Below are positions 1-7,656 of a stretch of 64,000 nt of DNA, one piece after another. Origin of the DNA: JAXMCK01 sp046349395 (GTDB taxonomy: Bacteria; Pseudomonadota; Alphaproteobacteria; Geminicoccales; Geminicoccaceae). The stretch lies in assembly GCA_046349395.1 (NCBI GenBank), contig JAXMCK010000004.1, positions 372,001 to 436,000 of the forward strand, given 5' to 3'. Made by a program: the position numbers and the translations under genes. Each line of letters starts with the position of its first letter. Position 1 is the stretch's first letter. The notes under the pieces were generated by a model. That model did no database searches. It was not told the DNA's origin and saw nothing but the letters and a program-made list of their open reading frames with translations.

Positions 1-458
1 TTCACCTCGTGCGCCAGCGTGGCCGCCAAGTCGGCGACGGCGCGCGTGGAGCGGCGCTGCAGGATCTGCTGGTCGAGGCGGCGAGCCGCCGAGCAGGGAT
101 GGAGCACCGCCAGGATGTGCCCCGGATGCTCGGCGATGGGTGTCAGATGGATGTCGACATGGACCGTGTCGCCACGAACGAGCGACATCTCCACCGCATA
201 GTCGGAAAACGAGGTGCCCGTCGCCTGTACCTGCCGCACCAGCGCCACTATGGTCGCGTGCGGCGCCACGAACTCTTCGAGCCGACGATTGGCGAGGGTA
301 TTCCAGCTCGCCGAGAAGAGCTGCTCGGCAGCGGGATTGGCCGTGGCGAAGCGAAGCTTGTCGTCGAGCGAGAAGACGGGACTGGGCATGCCGTCGAGAA
401 TGACTGCCGGATCATGAGCCCAGGCGCGCGGCCGCAGCTTCGCAGGTAGTTCTGCCAT
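1..458 (-). CDS. ntrB: Nitrogen regulation sensor histidine kinase NtrB, N-terminal part (cut by window edge)
   Basis: NtrB is the cytoplasmic kinase/phosphatase of the NtrBC two-component system that reports nitrogen status to NtrC. The ATG at 456-458 opens a frame with a PAS-type sensor domain (about residues 15-125, including SPVFSLDDKLRFATANPAAE). The window edge cuts it at LAHEVK, which is the start of the H-box around the autophosphorylated histidine (about residue 149). The dimerisation remainder and the ATPase domain lie outside, so the call rests on the PAS segment plus the H-box and on the usual alphaproteobacterial placement of ntrB beside ispDF. It is transcribed away from ispDF across 139 bp. 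A different PAS histidine kinase cannot be excluded. Confidence 0.8.
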   Translation of the reverse strand, partial: MAELPAKLRPRAWAHDPAVILDGMPSPVFSLDDKLRFATANPAAEQLFSASWNTLANRRLEEFVAPHATIVALVRQVQATGTSFSDYAVEMSLVRGDTVHVDIHLTPIAEHPGHILAVLHPCSAARRLDQQILQRRSTRAVADLAATLAHEV

Positions 459-597
459 GGATACCCTTTCTTCGTTCTTTGGCCGACTTGACCAGACAGG
501 AGGCACCGCCGAGCCTCTGCCTAGAATTGAGGCACACCATATGGGGCCACGACACCTCCGGCAAGCGCCTGATCACCATGGCGGCGGCTGAAAACCC

Positions 598-1755
598 GTG
601 ACCGCACGCCTCATGGCTGTCGTCGTCGCCGCGGGCCGTGGCGAACGTTTCGGCAGCGAGTTGCCCAAGCAGTATGCGGCCCTCGCCGGCAGACCCGTCC
701 TCCGGCATACGGTCGAGCGGCTGATCGAGCATCCCGAGATCGACGGCGTGCGCTGCGTCATCGATCCGGCGCATCGTGACCTCTACGACGCCGCCGTCGG
801 CGATCTGCCCGCCTTGCCGCCGGTCACGGGCGGGGCGACCCGGCAGGCCTCGGTCCATGCTGGGCTCGAAAGCCTCATCGAGTTCGCGCCGGAGTTCGTG
901 CTGGTGCACGATGCCGCACGACCCTGCGTCTCGGCCGAACTGATCGACCGCCTCGTCGGCGGGCTGCAGCAGTGGCCGGCGGTGCTGCCGGCAGTACCCG
1001 TGGTTGACAGTCTCCGGCGGGTCGAAGCCGGCGCCGTGATCGGCCAGGTCGAACGGGACGGCCTCGTCCGGGCGCAGACACCCCAGGCCTTTCGGTTCGA
1101 GGCCATTCTCGACGCCCATCGCCGTCACGCCGGCGGCAACTTCACGGACGACGTCGCCGTCGCTGCCGCCTGCGGCCTGTCCGTCGGCTGGGTTGCCGGC
1201 GACGCCGCCAATGTGAAGCTGACCCTGCCCGAGGACCATACGCTGGCCCAGAGCTTCCTCAGCCCGCCTTCGCTGCGCTGGCGGACCGGCCTCGGATTCG
1301 ATATCCACGCCCTGGCTCCGCACCGACCCTTGTGGCTCTGCGGGGTCAAGATCCCCTTCGAGCTCGGTCTCGCCGGCCATTCGGACGCGGACGTAGCGCT
1401 GCACGCCATCACCGACGCGCTGCTCGGGACCATCGGGGCCGGCGACATCGGCACGCATTTCCCGCCCTCCGATCAGCGGTGGAAGGGCGTCGAGTCCTCG
1501 GTCTTCGTCCGTCACGCCGTAGGGCTCGTCGCCGCGCGTGGCGGTCGGCTGGAGAATGTCGACCTCGCCATGATGTGCGAGCGGCCGAAGATCGGCGTGC
1601 ATCGCGAAGCCATGACCGCCCGCCTTTGCGAGCTGTTGCACCTCCAGGCCGATCAGGTCTCGATCAAGGCGACGACGATGGAGAAGCTGGGTGCCATCGG
1701 CCGGGGCGAGGGCATCGCCGCCCAGGCGGTCGTGAGCGTCGCCTTCCCGGCCTGA
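598..1755 (+). CDS. ispDF: Bifunctional IspD/IspF enzyme of the MEP isoprenoid pathway
   Basis: This 385-residue protein fuses 2-C-methyl-D-erythritol 4-phosphate cytidylyltransferase (IspD, about residues 1-225) with 2-C-methyl-D-erythritol 2,4-cyclodiphosphate synthase (IspF, about 230-385). The IspD part shows the nucleotide-binding loop AAGRGERFG (residues 11-19) and VHDAARP. The IspF part shows GFDIHAL, GHSDADV and GDIGTHFPPSD, which carry the metal ligands. Such fusions are usual in alphaproteobacteria. GTG at 598 is taken as start; ATG at 613 is possible. A tiny frame, ATG at 578 to TGA at 599-601, runs into the GTG and could couple translation. The 3' end converges with the chagasin-like gene, the two stop codons being adjacent. 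Confidence 0.96.
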   Translation: MTARLMAVVVAAGRGERFGSELPKQYAALAGRPVLRHTVERLIEHPEIDGVRCVIDPAHRDLYDAAVGDLPALPPVTGGATRQASVHAGLESLIEFAPEFVLVHDAARPCVSAELIDRLVGGLQQWPAVLPAVPVVDSLRRVEAGAVIGQVERDGLVRAQTPQAFRFEAILDAHRRHAGGNFTDDVAVAAACGLSVGWVAGDAANVKLTLPEDHTLAQSFLSPPSLRWRTGLGFDIHALAPHRPLWLCGVKIPFELGLAGHSDADVALHAITDALLGTIGAGDIGTHFPPSDQRWKGVESSVFVRHAVGLVAARGGRLENVDLAMMCERPKIGVHREAMTARLCELLHLQADQVSIKATTMEKLGAIGRGEGIAAQAVVSVAFPA

Positions 1756-1764
1756 TCAGCCGGG
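1746..1764. terminator. Hairpin spanning two convergent stop codons
   Basis: CCCGGC at 1746-1751 pairs with GCCGGG at 1759-1764 around a 7-nt loop that contains the stop codons of both ispDF and the convergent inhibitor gene. There is no T-tract on either strand, so it may only slow or separate the convergent transcripts. Confidence 0.3.
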
Positions 1765-2082
1765 CGGCACCAGCACGTAGCGCAGGCTGCGCGCGGTCTG
1801 GTCCTCCTGCTCCCAAGAGCGGCGATAGGTCAGCACAAGCTCGCAGCGGACGGCACCCGCGGAGCGCAGAAGCAGCCGCCGCTCACCGCCGGCACCCATC
1901 GCGGTCGAGGTCGGTCTCTCGTAGCTGTCGCCCTGCACGACGGCGCAGTCCTCGGGCTCTGCTGTGACGATCCAGCGGAAGCCCGTCGTCGGGTTCTCGG
2001 GCAGACGCAACTCGATCACCGTCTGGGGTGCGACCTGGAGGGTCTTCCCCGCCTCGGCATCGGTCAGGACGAGATCGACCAT
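1756..2082 (-). CDS. Chagasin-like (MEROPS I42) cysteine protease inhibitor
   Basis: This 108-residue protein matches the chagasin/I42 family, tight-binding inhibitors of papain-type cysteine proteases. The three inhibitory loops can be seen: NPTTGF (L4) at about residue 32, a glycine-rich GAGG loop (L2) at about residue 64, and YRRSWE (L6) at about residue 86, which lies where the family usually has an RPW-like motif. The ATG at 2082 is chosen because GAGGA sits just upstream and the family begins about here; a longer in-frame extension to 2172 would overlap cinA. There is no signal peptide, so it is probably cytosolic, unlike many bacterial homologues. It is divergent from cinA, with start codons 80 bp apart. 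Confidence 0.85.
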   Translation of the reverse strand: MVDLVLTDAEAGKTLQVAPQTVIELRLPENPTTGFRWIVTAEPEDCAVVQGDSYERPTSTAMGAGGERRLLLRSAGAVRCELVLTYRRSWEQEDQTARSLRYVLVPPG

Positions 2083-2162
2083 CGTCGGGCTCCTCGGACA
2101 GCGGCGTTGTGGCGGGTTCTGTCGTACCCTACCCTCTGCGCTGATCGTGAGGTGAGTGTCGA

Positions 2163-2666
2163 ATGTTCCCACCCGAGTGTGTCGCCGCGGCGGAATGGCT
2201 CCTGGCGGCCTGCCGGCAGCGCGGTCTGATGCTGGTGACGGCTGAATCCTGCACGGGCGGCCTGATCGCCGGCTGCCTGACCGAGATCGCCGGCTCCTCC
2301 GCGGTCGTCGACCGTGGCCTCGTCACCTACTCGAACAAGGCCAAGGAGGAGTTGCTGGGTGTACGCGCCGATAGCCTCCGCAGCCACGGGGCCGTGAGCG
2401 AGCGGGTCGCCCGCGAGATGGCGGAGGGCGCCCTGCAGCGAAGCAGCGCCGGCTTGTCCCTCGCCGTGACCGGCATCGCGGGTCCCGACGGCGGCACGCC
2501 TGAGAAGCCGGTCGGCCTCGTCCACCTCGCGGCGGCCTCCACCGGACGCACCCTCCACCAGCGCGCCCAGTTCCACGGCGACCGCCAGGCCATCAGGCTG
2601 GCGACGGTGCGAGCAGCGCTCGACCTGGGCGCCAAGCTTCTGGCCGGGAGCAGCGACCTCGCATGA
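2163..2666 (+). CDS. pncC: CinA C-terminal domain protein / nicotinamide-nucleotide amidohydrolase PncC
   Basis: This 167-residue stand-alone CinA C-terminal domain probably deamidates nicotinamide mononucleotide to nicotinate mononucleotide in pyridine nucleotide salvage. The family signature AESCTGGLIAG is at about residues 28-38, followed by VDRGLVTYSNKAKEELLGV and the conserved VTGIAGPDGGTPEKPVG. The length fits the family's short form, which lacks the N-terminal MoaB-like domain. The next gene begins inside its last codons (ATGA at 2663), which implies translational coupling. Alphaproteobacteria often have this gene between ispDF and coq10, as here. Confidence 0.93.
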   Translation: MFPPECVAAAEWLLAACRQRGLMLVTAESCTGGLIAGCLTEIAGSSAVVDRGLVTYSNKAKEELLGVRADSLRSHGAVSERVAREMAEGALQRSSAGLSLAVTGIAGPDGGTPEKPVGLVHLAAASTGRTLHQRAQFHGDRQAIRLATVRAALDLGAKLLAGSSDLA

Positions 2667-3370
2667 GCCGCACGAACCGCACCAACGATCTCGGCCAACC
2701 GATCGGCTGGCCCGTCCCGGACTGGACCGCCCGCCCGCGCCCACCGCGCACACCTCTGGAAGGTCGCTGGTGCCGGCTGGAGATGCTGGACGCCGGCAGG
2801 CATGCGGCCGACCTCTTCGCGGCCAACGCCGAGGACGTCGAGGGCAGGATGTGGACCTATCTGGGCGTCGGTCCCTTCGCCGACTTGGCCGACTACCGGC
2901 GCTGGGTCGAGTCGGTGCAGGACAAGGACGACCCGCTGATGCACGCGGTGATCGACCTGGCCACCGGCAAGGCCGTCGGCCTCGCCTCCTATCTGCGCAT
3001 CGACCCCGCCATGGGTGTCATCGAGGTCGGCCACATCGCCTGGTCGCCCCGGCTGCAGGGAACGGTCGCCGCCACCGAGGCCAGCTACCTCTTCATGCGC
3101 CGGGTCTTCGACGAGCTGAACTACCGCCGCTACGAGTGGAAGTGCGATGCCGTGAACGAGCCGTCGCGTCGGGCCGCCCTGCGGCTCGGCTTCACCTTCG
3201 AGGGCATCTTCCGCCAGGCGATCGTCTACAAGGGACGCAACCGCGATACCGCCTGGTACTCGATCCTGGACAGCGAGTGGCCCGTTTTGAAGGTCAGGTT
3301 CGAGCGCTGGCTCGCGCCCTCGAACTTCGGCCCCGATGGCCGACAGGTCCGGCGCCTGCAGGACTGCTGA
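2663..3370 (+). CDS. GNAT-family N-acetyltransferase (RimJ/RimL type)
   Basis: This 235-residue protein resembles RimL-like acetyltransferases that modify protein N termini or small-molecule amines using acetyl-CoA. An N-terminal segment with LGQPIGWPVPDW and LEGRWCRLEML precedes the GNAT core. The core includes KAVGLASYLRIDP and EVGHIAWSPRLQG, then the strand-helix with DAVNEPSRRAALRLGFTFEG, the usual C-terminal motif of the family. The start overlaps the cinA stop (ATGA), so both genes are probably made from one message. The substrate cannot be read from the sequence. It converges with the SABATH-type gene, stop codons 3 bp apart. Confidence 0.9.
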   Translation: MSRTNRTNDLGQPIGWPVPDWTARPRPPRTPLEGRWCRLEMLDAGRHAADLFAANAEDVEGRMWTYLGVGPFADLADYRRWVESVQDKDDPLMHAVIDLATGKAVGLASYLRIDPAMGVIEVGHIAWSPRLQGTVAATEASYLFMRRVFDELNYRRYEWKCDAVNEPSRRAALRLGFTFEGIFRQAIVYKGRNRDTAWYSILDSEWPVLKVRFERWLAPSNFGPDGRQVRRLQDC

Positions 3371-3373
3371 CGT

Positions 3374-4453
3374 TCAGGCGGCGGGCTTCACGATGCGCAT
3401 CGTGAACACGCGCCAAGCGGTGGTGGCAGCTTCGGGATCGGCCAGAATGTGCCTTGTCAGCTCGGTGCCGAGGGCGGCCGAGATCGTCTCGCGGTCCTCG
3501 GCCGTGCGGTCGGCGTCCAGGCTCGCCCACAGGCTCGGCCCGAAGGCCGCCAGCACGAACTCGCTCCAGGCGAGCGCGAACGGTGAGGATTCACCGCTCT
3601 CGACGTAGGCCGGCCAGAACGGGTCGGGCACCAAGGAGAGTTCGTGGGCGACGAGTTGCAGCCCTGCCGCCGCGGTCGTTCCGAAGGGTGCCAGGAACTC
3701 CTTGGGTGTCCGGTTCCAGGTCGGGATGACCATTCCCGCCAGTTCGTGCGCCCGCAGCAGACCGGTCGTGACCAGTTCGCGCAAGCTGACCGCCGTCATC
3801 TCCATCAGCCCGTCGGCACCGCTATCGCCGCCGGGATCGGAAGCACCGGCTATGACGACCAGCGAGGCGCCGGGCCGCAACTCGACGCTGCGATGGCCGA
3901 GGAACATCTCCCAATCCCGCGCGGACTGCGCGGCGAACGCAGCGGCGGCATCGCCGGTGGCGCGCGGCGACCAGATCTGTCCCGGAATGGCGCTCGGCAC
4001 ATGGCTCAGCCAGTGCACCGCGATCGACGACCAGCCGAGGGTCAGCCGTGCGGAGGGGAACAGCCGCTCGTAGAAGGAGCGGCCGGCCGCATAGGCGTAG
4101 ACGTCGTCGACACCTTCCAGATAGCTGCCGGCACCCGAAGCCAGCAGCCGGAACAGAGAGCTGAAATCGTTGCCCGCAATGTCGGTGTGAACGATCTCGA
4201 TCGGCAGTCCACCGGTCCGCCGTGCCCGGAGCGCAGAGATCGCAGCGGCCATCGGCGCCATCGAATTGCGCCCTTGGGCCACGCCGAAATCGGCGATGAC
4301 GAGCGGCTCGCCACGCGCCGGCAACGGCGCCTCGGTGGCCGCCTCGATCAGGAAGCGCAGCCCGGTGGCAGAGGCCGCGTGCTGCGGCAGGGAATGCTGG
4401 TTGTAGTAACCGCCGCCGGCCATCACCCCCGAGAGATCGCGGCCGGCTGGCAC
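3374..4453 (-). CDS. SABATH-type SAM-dependent carboxyl methyltransferase
   Basis: This 359-residue protein looks like the SABATH family, best known from plants, where it methylates the carboxyl group of small acids such as salicylate or jasmonate. Visible family motifs, in order, are MAGGGYYNQHSLPQ (SAM/substrate entry, like the plant SYxxNSxxQ), IADFGVAQGRNS (SAM loop), HTDIAGNDFSSLF (plant DLPGNDFNxxF), and SFYERLFPSARL with HWLSHVP. The GTG at 4453, preceded by AGAGG, is taken as start; ATG at 4423 would begin at MAGGG and is a fair alternative. It lies 7 bp after coq10 on the same strand, so it is probably cotranscribed with the housekeeping block. The substrate is unknown. Confidence 0.85.
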   Translation of the reverse strand: MPAGRDLSGVMAGGGYYNQHSLPQHAASATGLRFLIEAATEAPLPARGEPLVIADFGVAQGRNSMAPMAAAISALRARRTGGLPIEIVHTDIAGNDFSSLFRLLASGAGSYLEGVDDVYAYAAGRSFYERLFPSARLTLGWSSIAVHWLSHVPSAIPGQIWSPRATGDAAAAFAAQSARDWEMFLGHRSVELRPGASLVVIAGASDPGGDSGADGLMEMTAVSLRELVTTGLLRAHELAGMVIPTWNRTPKEFLAPFGTTAAAGLQLVAHELSLVPDPFWPAYVESGESSPFALAWSEFVLAAFGPSLWASLDADRTAEDRETISAALGTELTRHILADPEAATTAWRVFTMRIVKPAA

Positions 4454-4460
4454 CCGGCCT

Positions 4461-4958
4461 CTATTGCGTGGCTTCGGCGACGCGCGCCGGCCCGGCGTGC
4501 TGCCGCTGCGGTCCGGCTTCGTTCCGGCCGTAGAGCTTCTCGGCCCGCGCCTCGAAGGCGGCCACCATGCGCTGCACGGCCTCGTTGAACAGAAGGCCGA
4601 TCAGGCTCTGCAGCAGCTTCGACTTGAACTCGAAGTCGACATAGAAGTCGACGATGCAGCCGCCGCCCGGCGCCGGCTCGAACCGCCAGTGATTGTTCAG
4701 GTAGCGGAACGGTCCGTTGATGTACTCGACGTCCACACCCGTCTTCGGATCCAGGTGGACCTTGGAGGTGAACTGCTCGCGGAAGACTTTGAACGCGATG
4801 ACGAGGTCGGCGTAGAAGAGATTCGGGCCGTCGCGCTTGGTGATCCGGGCGGCCTTGCACCAGGGCAGGAACTCGGGGTAGCGGTCGACCCGCGCCACCA
4901 GATCGTACATCTGGTCCGGCGTATGCGGCAGGTAGCGTTTTTCGGCGTGGGTCGGCAT
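4461..4958 (-). CDS. coq10: COQ10/RatA-type START-domain protein, coenzyme Q-binding
   Basis: This 165-residue START/polyketide-cyclase fold protein matches the COQ10 family, which binds ubiquinone and supports respiratory electron transfer. Typical features are KRYLPHTPDQMYDLVARVDR, PEFLPWCKAARI and the C-terminal MVAAFEARAEKLYG helix. The family name RatA (toxin) is used for the E. coli relative, but in alphaproteobacteria beside lipA the COQ10 role is expected. It starts 4 bp after the lipA stop on the same strand, so it is part of the PDH/lipoate operon. Confidence 0.92.
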   Translation of the reverse strand: MPTHAEKRYLPHTPDQMYDLVARVDRYPEFLPWCKAARITKRDGPNLFYADLVIAFKVFREQFTSKVHLDPKTGVDVEYINGPFRYLNNHWRFEPAPGGGCIVDFYVDFEFKSKLLQSLIGLLFNEAVQRMVAAFEARAEKLYGRNEAGPQRQHAGPARVAEATQ

Positions 4959-4962
4959 GCGG

Positions 4963-5880
4963 TCAGGCCTGGGCCAGGGCGGCGTTGCGGGCGGCGCGGA
5001 GGCGCTCGAAGTCGGCGCCGGCGTGATAGGACGATCGGGTCAGCGGCGTCGATGCGACCATGAGGAAGCCCTTGGCGCGGGCCATGCGGGCATAGGCCTC
5101 GAACTCGACGGGCTCCACGAAGCGCTCTACCTTGTGGTGCCTCGGTGTCGGCTGCAGGTACTGACCGATGGTGAGAAAGTCGACGTCCGCCGAGCGCATG
5201 TCATCCATCACCTGATGGACCTCGCGCTTCTCCTCGCCGAGCCCGACCATGATCCCGGACTTGGTGAAGAGACTCGGGTCCAGCTCCTTCACCTGCTGCA
5301 ACAGCCGAAGCGAGTGGAAGTAGCGCGCACCAGGCCGCACCGTCCGGTAGAGGCGGGGTACCGTCTCCAGATTGTGGTTGTAGACGTCGGGCCGCGCCCG
5401 GACGATCTCCTCGACCGCCCCGGGCTTGCGCAGGAAGTCGGGGGTCAGGATCTCGATGGTGGTCGAGGGTGCTGCGGCGCGGATCGCCTCGATGCAGCGT
5501 CGGAACTGGGAAGCACCGCCGTCGGGCAGGTCGTCGCGGTCGACCGAGGTGATGACCACGTGCTCCAGGCCCATCGTCACGACGACATCGGCGAGGCGAC
5601 CCGGCTCGTGCGGGTCCAGCGCCTGCGGCATCCCCGTCTTCACGTTGCAGAAGGCGCAGGCCCGTGTGCAGGTGTCGCCGAGGATCATCACCGTGGCGTG
5701 CTTGTGGGTCCAGCACTCCCCGATGTTCGGGCAGGCGGCCTCCTCGCACACGGTGTGCAGCCGCTTCTCGCGCAGCAGCTTCCGCGTGTCGTGATAGGCC
5801 GGCGAGGTCGGGGCCTTCACCCTGATCCAGGACGGCTTGCGCTTGATGGTCGTGCGGTCGAGGACGGTGACGGCGCTCAT
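4963..5880 (-). CDS. lipA: Lipoyl synthase LipA
   Basis: LipA is a radical SAM enzyme that inserts two sulfurs into octanoyl groups on E2 and H proteins. The 305-residue frame has the auxiliary cluster motif CEEAACPNIGEC (CX4CX5C), the radical SAM motif CTRACAFC (CX3CX2C) and the C-terminal RSSYH that ligates the auxiliary cluster. The ATG at 5880 is chosen; an in-frame TTG at 5916 would add 12 residues with no clear ribosome site. It sits downstream of lpdA, so the enzyme that lipoylates the complex is made with it. There is 119 bp between lpdA and lipA with no further gene. Confidence 0.97.
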   Translation of the reverse strand: MSAVTVLDRTTIKRKPSWIRVKAPTSPAYHDTRKLLREKRLHTVCEEAACPNIGECWTHKHATVMILGDTCTRACAFCNVKTGMPQALDPHEPGRLADVVVTMGLEHVVITSVDRDDLPDGGASQFRRCIEAIRAAAPSTTIEILTPDFLRKPGAVEEIVRARPDVYNHNLETVPRLYRTVRPGARYFHSLRLLQQVKELDPSLFTKSGIMVGLGEEKREVHQVMDDMRSADVDFLTIGQYLQPTPRHHKVERFVEPVEFEAYARMARAKGFLMVASTPLTRSSYHAGADFERLRAARNAALAQA

Positions 5881-5999
5881 GTCGCCAGAAGTGGACAAAC
5901 GCGGCCGGGGAATCAAGCCGTCAGGCGGCCGATGCGCGGGGGCCCTGCAGCCGACGTGTCATGGAACCCTCACCACGAGCACGTCGGCAGGACGGGCGA

Positions 6000-7397
6000 T
6001 CACATGTGGATCGCGCGCTTGTAAGCATCCAGCACCGACTCGTGCATCATCTCGGAGAGGGTCGGGTGCGGGAAGATCGTCTCCATGAGATCGGCCTCCG
6101 TCAGCTCGGCCGTCCGCGCGATCACGTAGCCCTGGATCAGTTCGGTGACCTCGGCACCGACCATGTGGGCACCCAAGAGTTCGCCCGTCTTCGCGTCGAA
6201 CACGGTCTTCACCAGGCCCTCGGGCTCGCCCAGAGCGATCGCCTTGCCGTTGCCGATATAGGGGAAGCGGCCGACCTTGATCTCGTAGCCCGCCTCCTTG
6301 GCCTTCGCCTCGGTCAGGCCGACGCTCGCCACCTGCGGCGTGCAGTAGGTGCAGCCCGGGATCTTGGTGACGTCCATCGGGTGGACATGCTCGTTCCCGG
6401 CGATCTTCTCGACGCAGAGGACACCCTCGTGGCTCGCCTTGTGCGCCAGCCAGGGAGGGCCCGTGACGTCGCCGATCGCGTAGACGCCGGGCTCGCCCGT
6501 GCGGCAGAACGGGTCGATGACGATGTGACCGCGCTCGACTTTGACGCCAGTCCCTTCGAGCCCGAGATTCTCGGTGTTGCCGGTGATGCCGACGGCCATG
6601 ATCACCCGGTCGACGGTCAGCTTCTCACTTCGGCCGCCGGCCTCGATCGTGGCGGTGACCGAGTTCGGGCCCCGCTCCAGCGCCTTGACGGTCGCCGAGG
6701 TCCGCAGCTTGATGCCACGCTTCTCGAACTGCTTGTGCGCGAAAGCCGAGATCTCGGCATCCTCGACCGGCAGCACGCGGTCGAGCACCTCGACCACGGT
6801 CACCTCGGCACCCATGCCCCGGAAGAAGCTCGCGAACTCGATGCCGATAGCCCCGCTGCCGACGACCAGCAGCGACTTCGGCATCACGTCCGGGACCATC
6901 GCCTCCTTGTAGCTCCACACGAGCTTGCCGTCGGTCTCCAGGCCGGGAAGCTGGCGGGCACGGGCACCGGTCGCCAGGATGATGTGCGGCGAGGTCACCT
7001 GCTCGGTCTTGCCGTCCTTCAGCTTGACCTCGAGCGTGTTCTTGCCGGCGAGCTTCGCCTCGCCGTCGAGGACGGTGACCTTGTTCTTCTTCAGAAGATG
7101 GGCGACGCCCCGGCTCAGCTGGTTCGCCACACCGCGGCTGCGCTTGACCACGGCACCGAGGTCGAAGCGGAGATTGTCCGCCTCCAGACCGAACGACTTC
7201 AGATGGTGCATCGTCTCGAAGATCTCGGCCGTGCGCAGCAGCGCCTTGGTCGGGATGCAACCCCAGTTGAGGCAGATGCCGCCCAAATGCTCGCGCTCGA
7301 CGAGGCCCACCTTCATCCCGAGCTGGGCCGCACGGATCGCCGCGACATAGCCGCCCGGGCCGCCGCCGACGACGACCAGTTCGAAGGATTGGGGCAT
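6000..7397 (-). CDS. lpdA: Dihydrolipoyl dehydrogenase (E3)
   Basis: This 465-residue flavoprotein reoxidises dihydrolipoyl groups of the pyruvate dehydrogenase complex with NAD+. It has the N-terminal FAD loop VVGGGPGGYVAAIRAAQLG, the redox-active disulfide GGICLNWGCIPTK, the NAD loop VVGSGAIGIEFASFF, and a C-terminal dimerisation domain with HPTLSE carrying the catalytic His-Glu pair. Length is standard. It is separated from pdhC by a convergently oriented alaX gene and a 259-bp gap, so it probably has its own promoter rather than reading through from pdhABC. Confidence 0.97.
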   Translation of the reverse strand: MPQSFELVVVGGGPGGYVAAIRAAQLGMKVGLVEREHLGGICLNWGCIPTKALLRTAEIFETMHHLKSFGLEADNLRFDLGAVVKRSRGVANQLSRGVAHLLKKNKVTVLDGEAKLAGKNTLEVKLKDGKTEQVTSPHIILATGARARQLPGLETDGKLVWSYKEAMVPDVMPKSLLVVGSGAIGIEFASFFRGMGAEVTVVEVLDRVLPVEDAEISAFAHKQFEKRGIKLRTSATVKALERGPNSVTATIEAGGRSEKLTVDRVIMAVGITGNTENLGLEGTGVKVERGHIVIDPFCRTGEPGVYAIGDVTGPPWLAHKASHEGVLCVEKIAGNEHVHPMDVTKIPGCTYCTPQVASVGLTEAKAKEAGYEIKVGRFPYIGNGKAIALGEPEGLVKTVFDAKTGELLGAHMVGAEVTELIQGYVIARTAELTEADLMETIFPHPTLSEMMHESVLDAYKRAIHM

Positions 7398-7489
7398 CGA
7401 TGCCTCCCTGCCAATTCACCGTAGCCGGTGCCCGCCCCGGCGTAGCGTGTCAACCGGCGAGCACCTGGTGAAGACCACGGGCCAGTCGC

Positions 7490-7597
7490 TCAGCGCCGGT
7501 CGAGAAGCTCGTCTCTCTCCAGGCGCCCGATGCTGAAGGGCCATCCAGACGCGAACAGGCGCTCCAAGTCAGCGCGCTGCCGTTTGACGTCATGCAT
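7490..7597 (-). CDS. Possible 35-residue small protein (uncertain)
   Basis: In the 259-bp gap between lpdA and alaX, ATG at 7597 opens a 35-codon frame beginning MHDVKRQRADLERLF and ending in TGA at 7490-7492. It has high third-position GC and a plausible amphipathic helix, but no strong ribosome site and no recognised family. It could be a small protein, a gene remnant or chance. The rest of the gap shows only upstream sequence for lpdA and alaX. Confidence 0.2.
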   Translation of the reverse strand: MHDVKRQRADLERLFASGWPFSIGRLERDELLDRR

Positions 7598-7656
7598 CGG
7601 GTCGACCCACTGTTTGTCTTGGCATAGCTAAGCACGCTCGATCGGAAAGGAAGTCC

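Noticed and set aside
1756..1764. CRISPR arrays, tRNA or rRNA genes in this or other gaps
   Set aside because: All gaps between genes were read through; no regularly spaced direct repeats and no tRNA T-loop or anticodon-arm pattern was found.
5961..7424. A 487-codon plus-strand frame opposite lpdA
   Set aside because: Antisense shadow; His/Arg-rich translation without domains.
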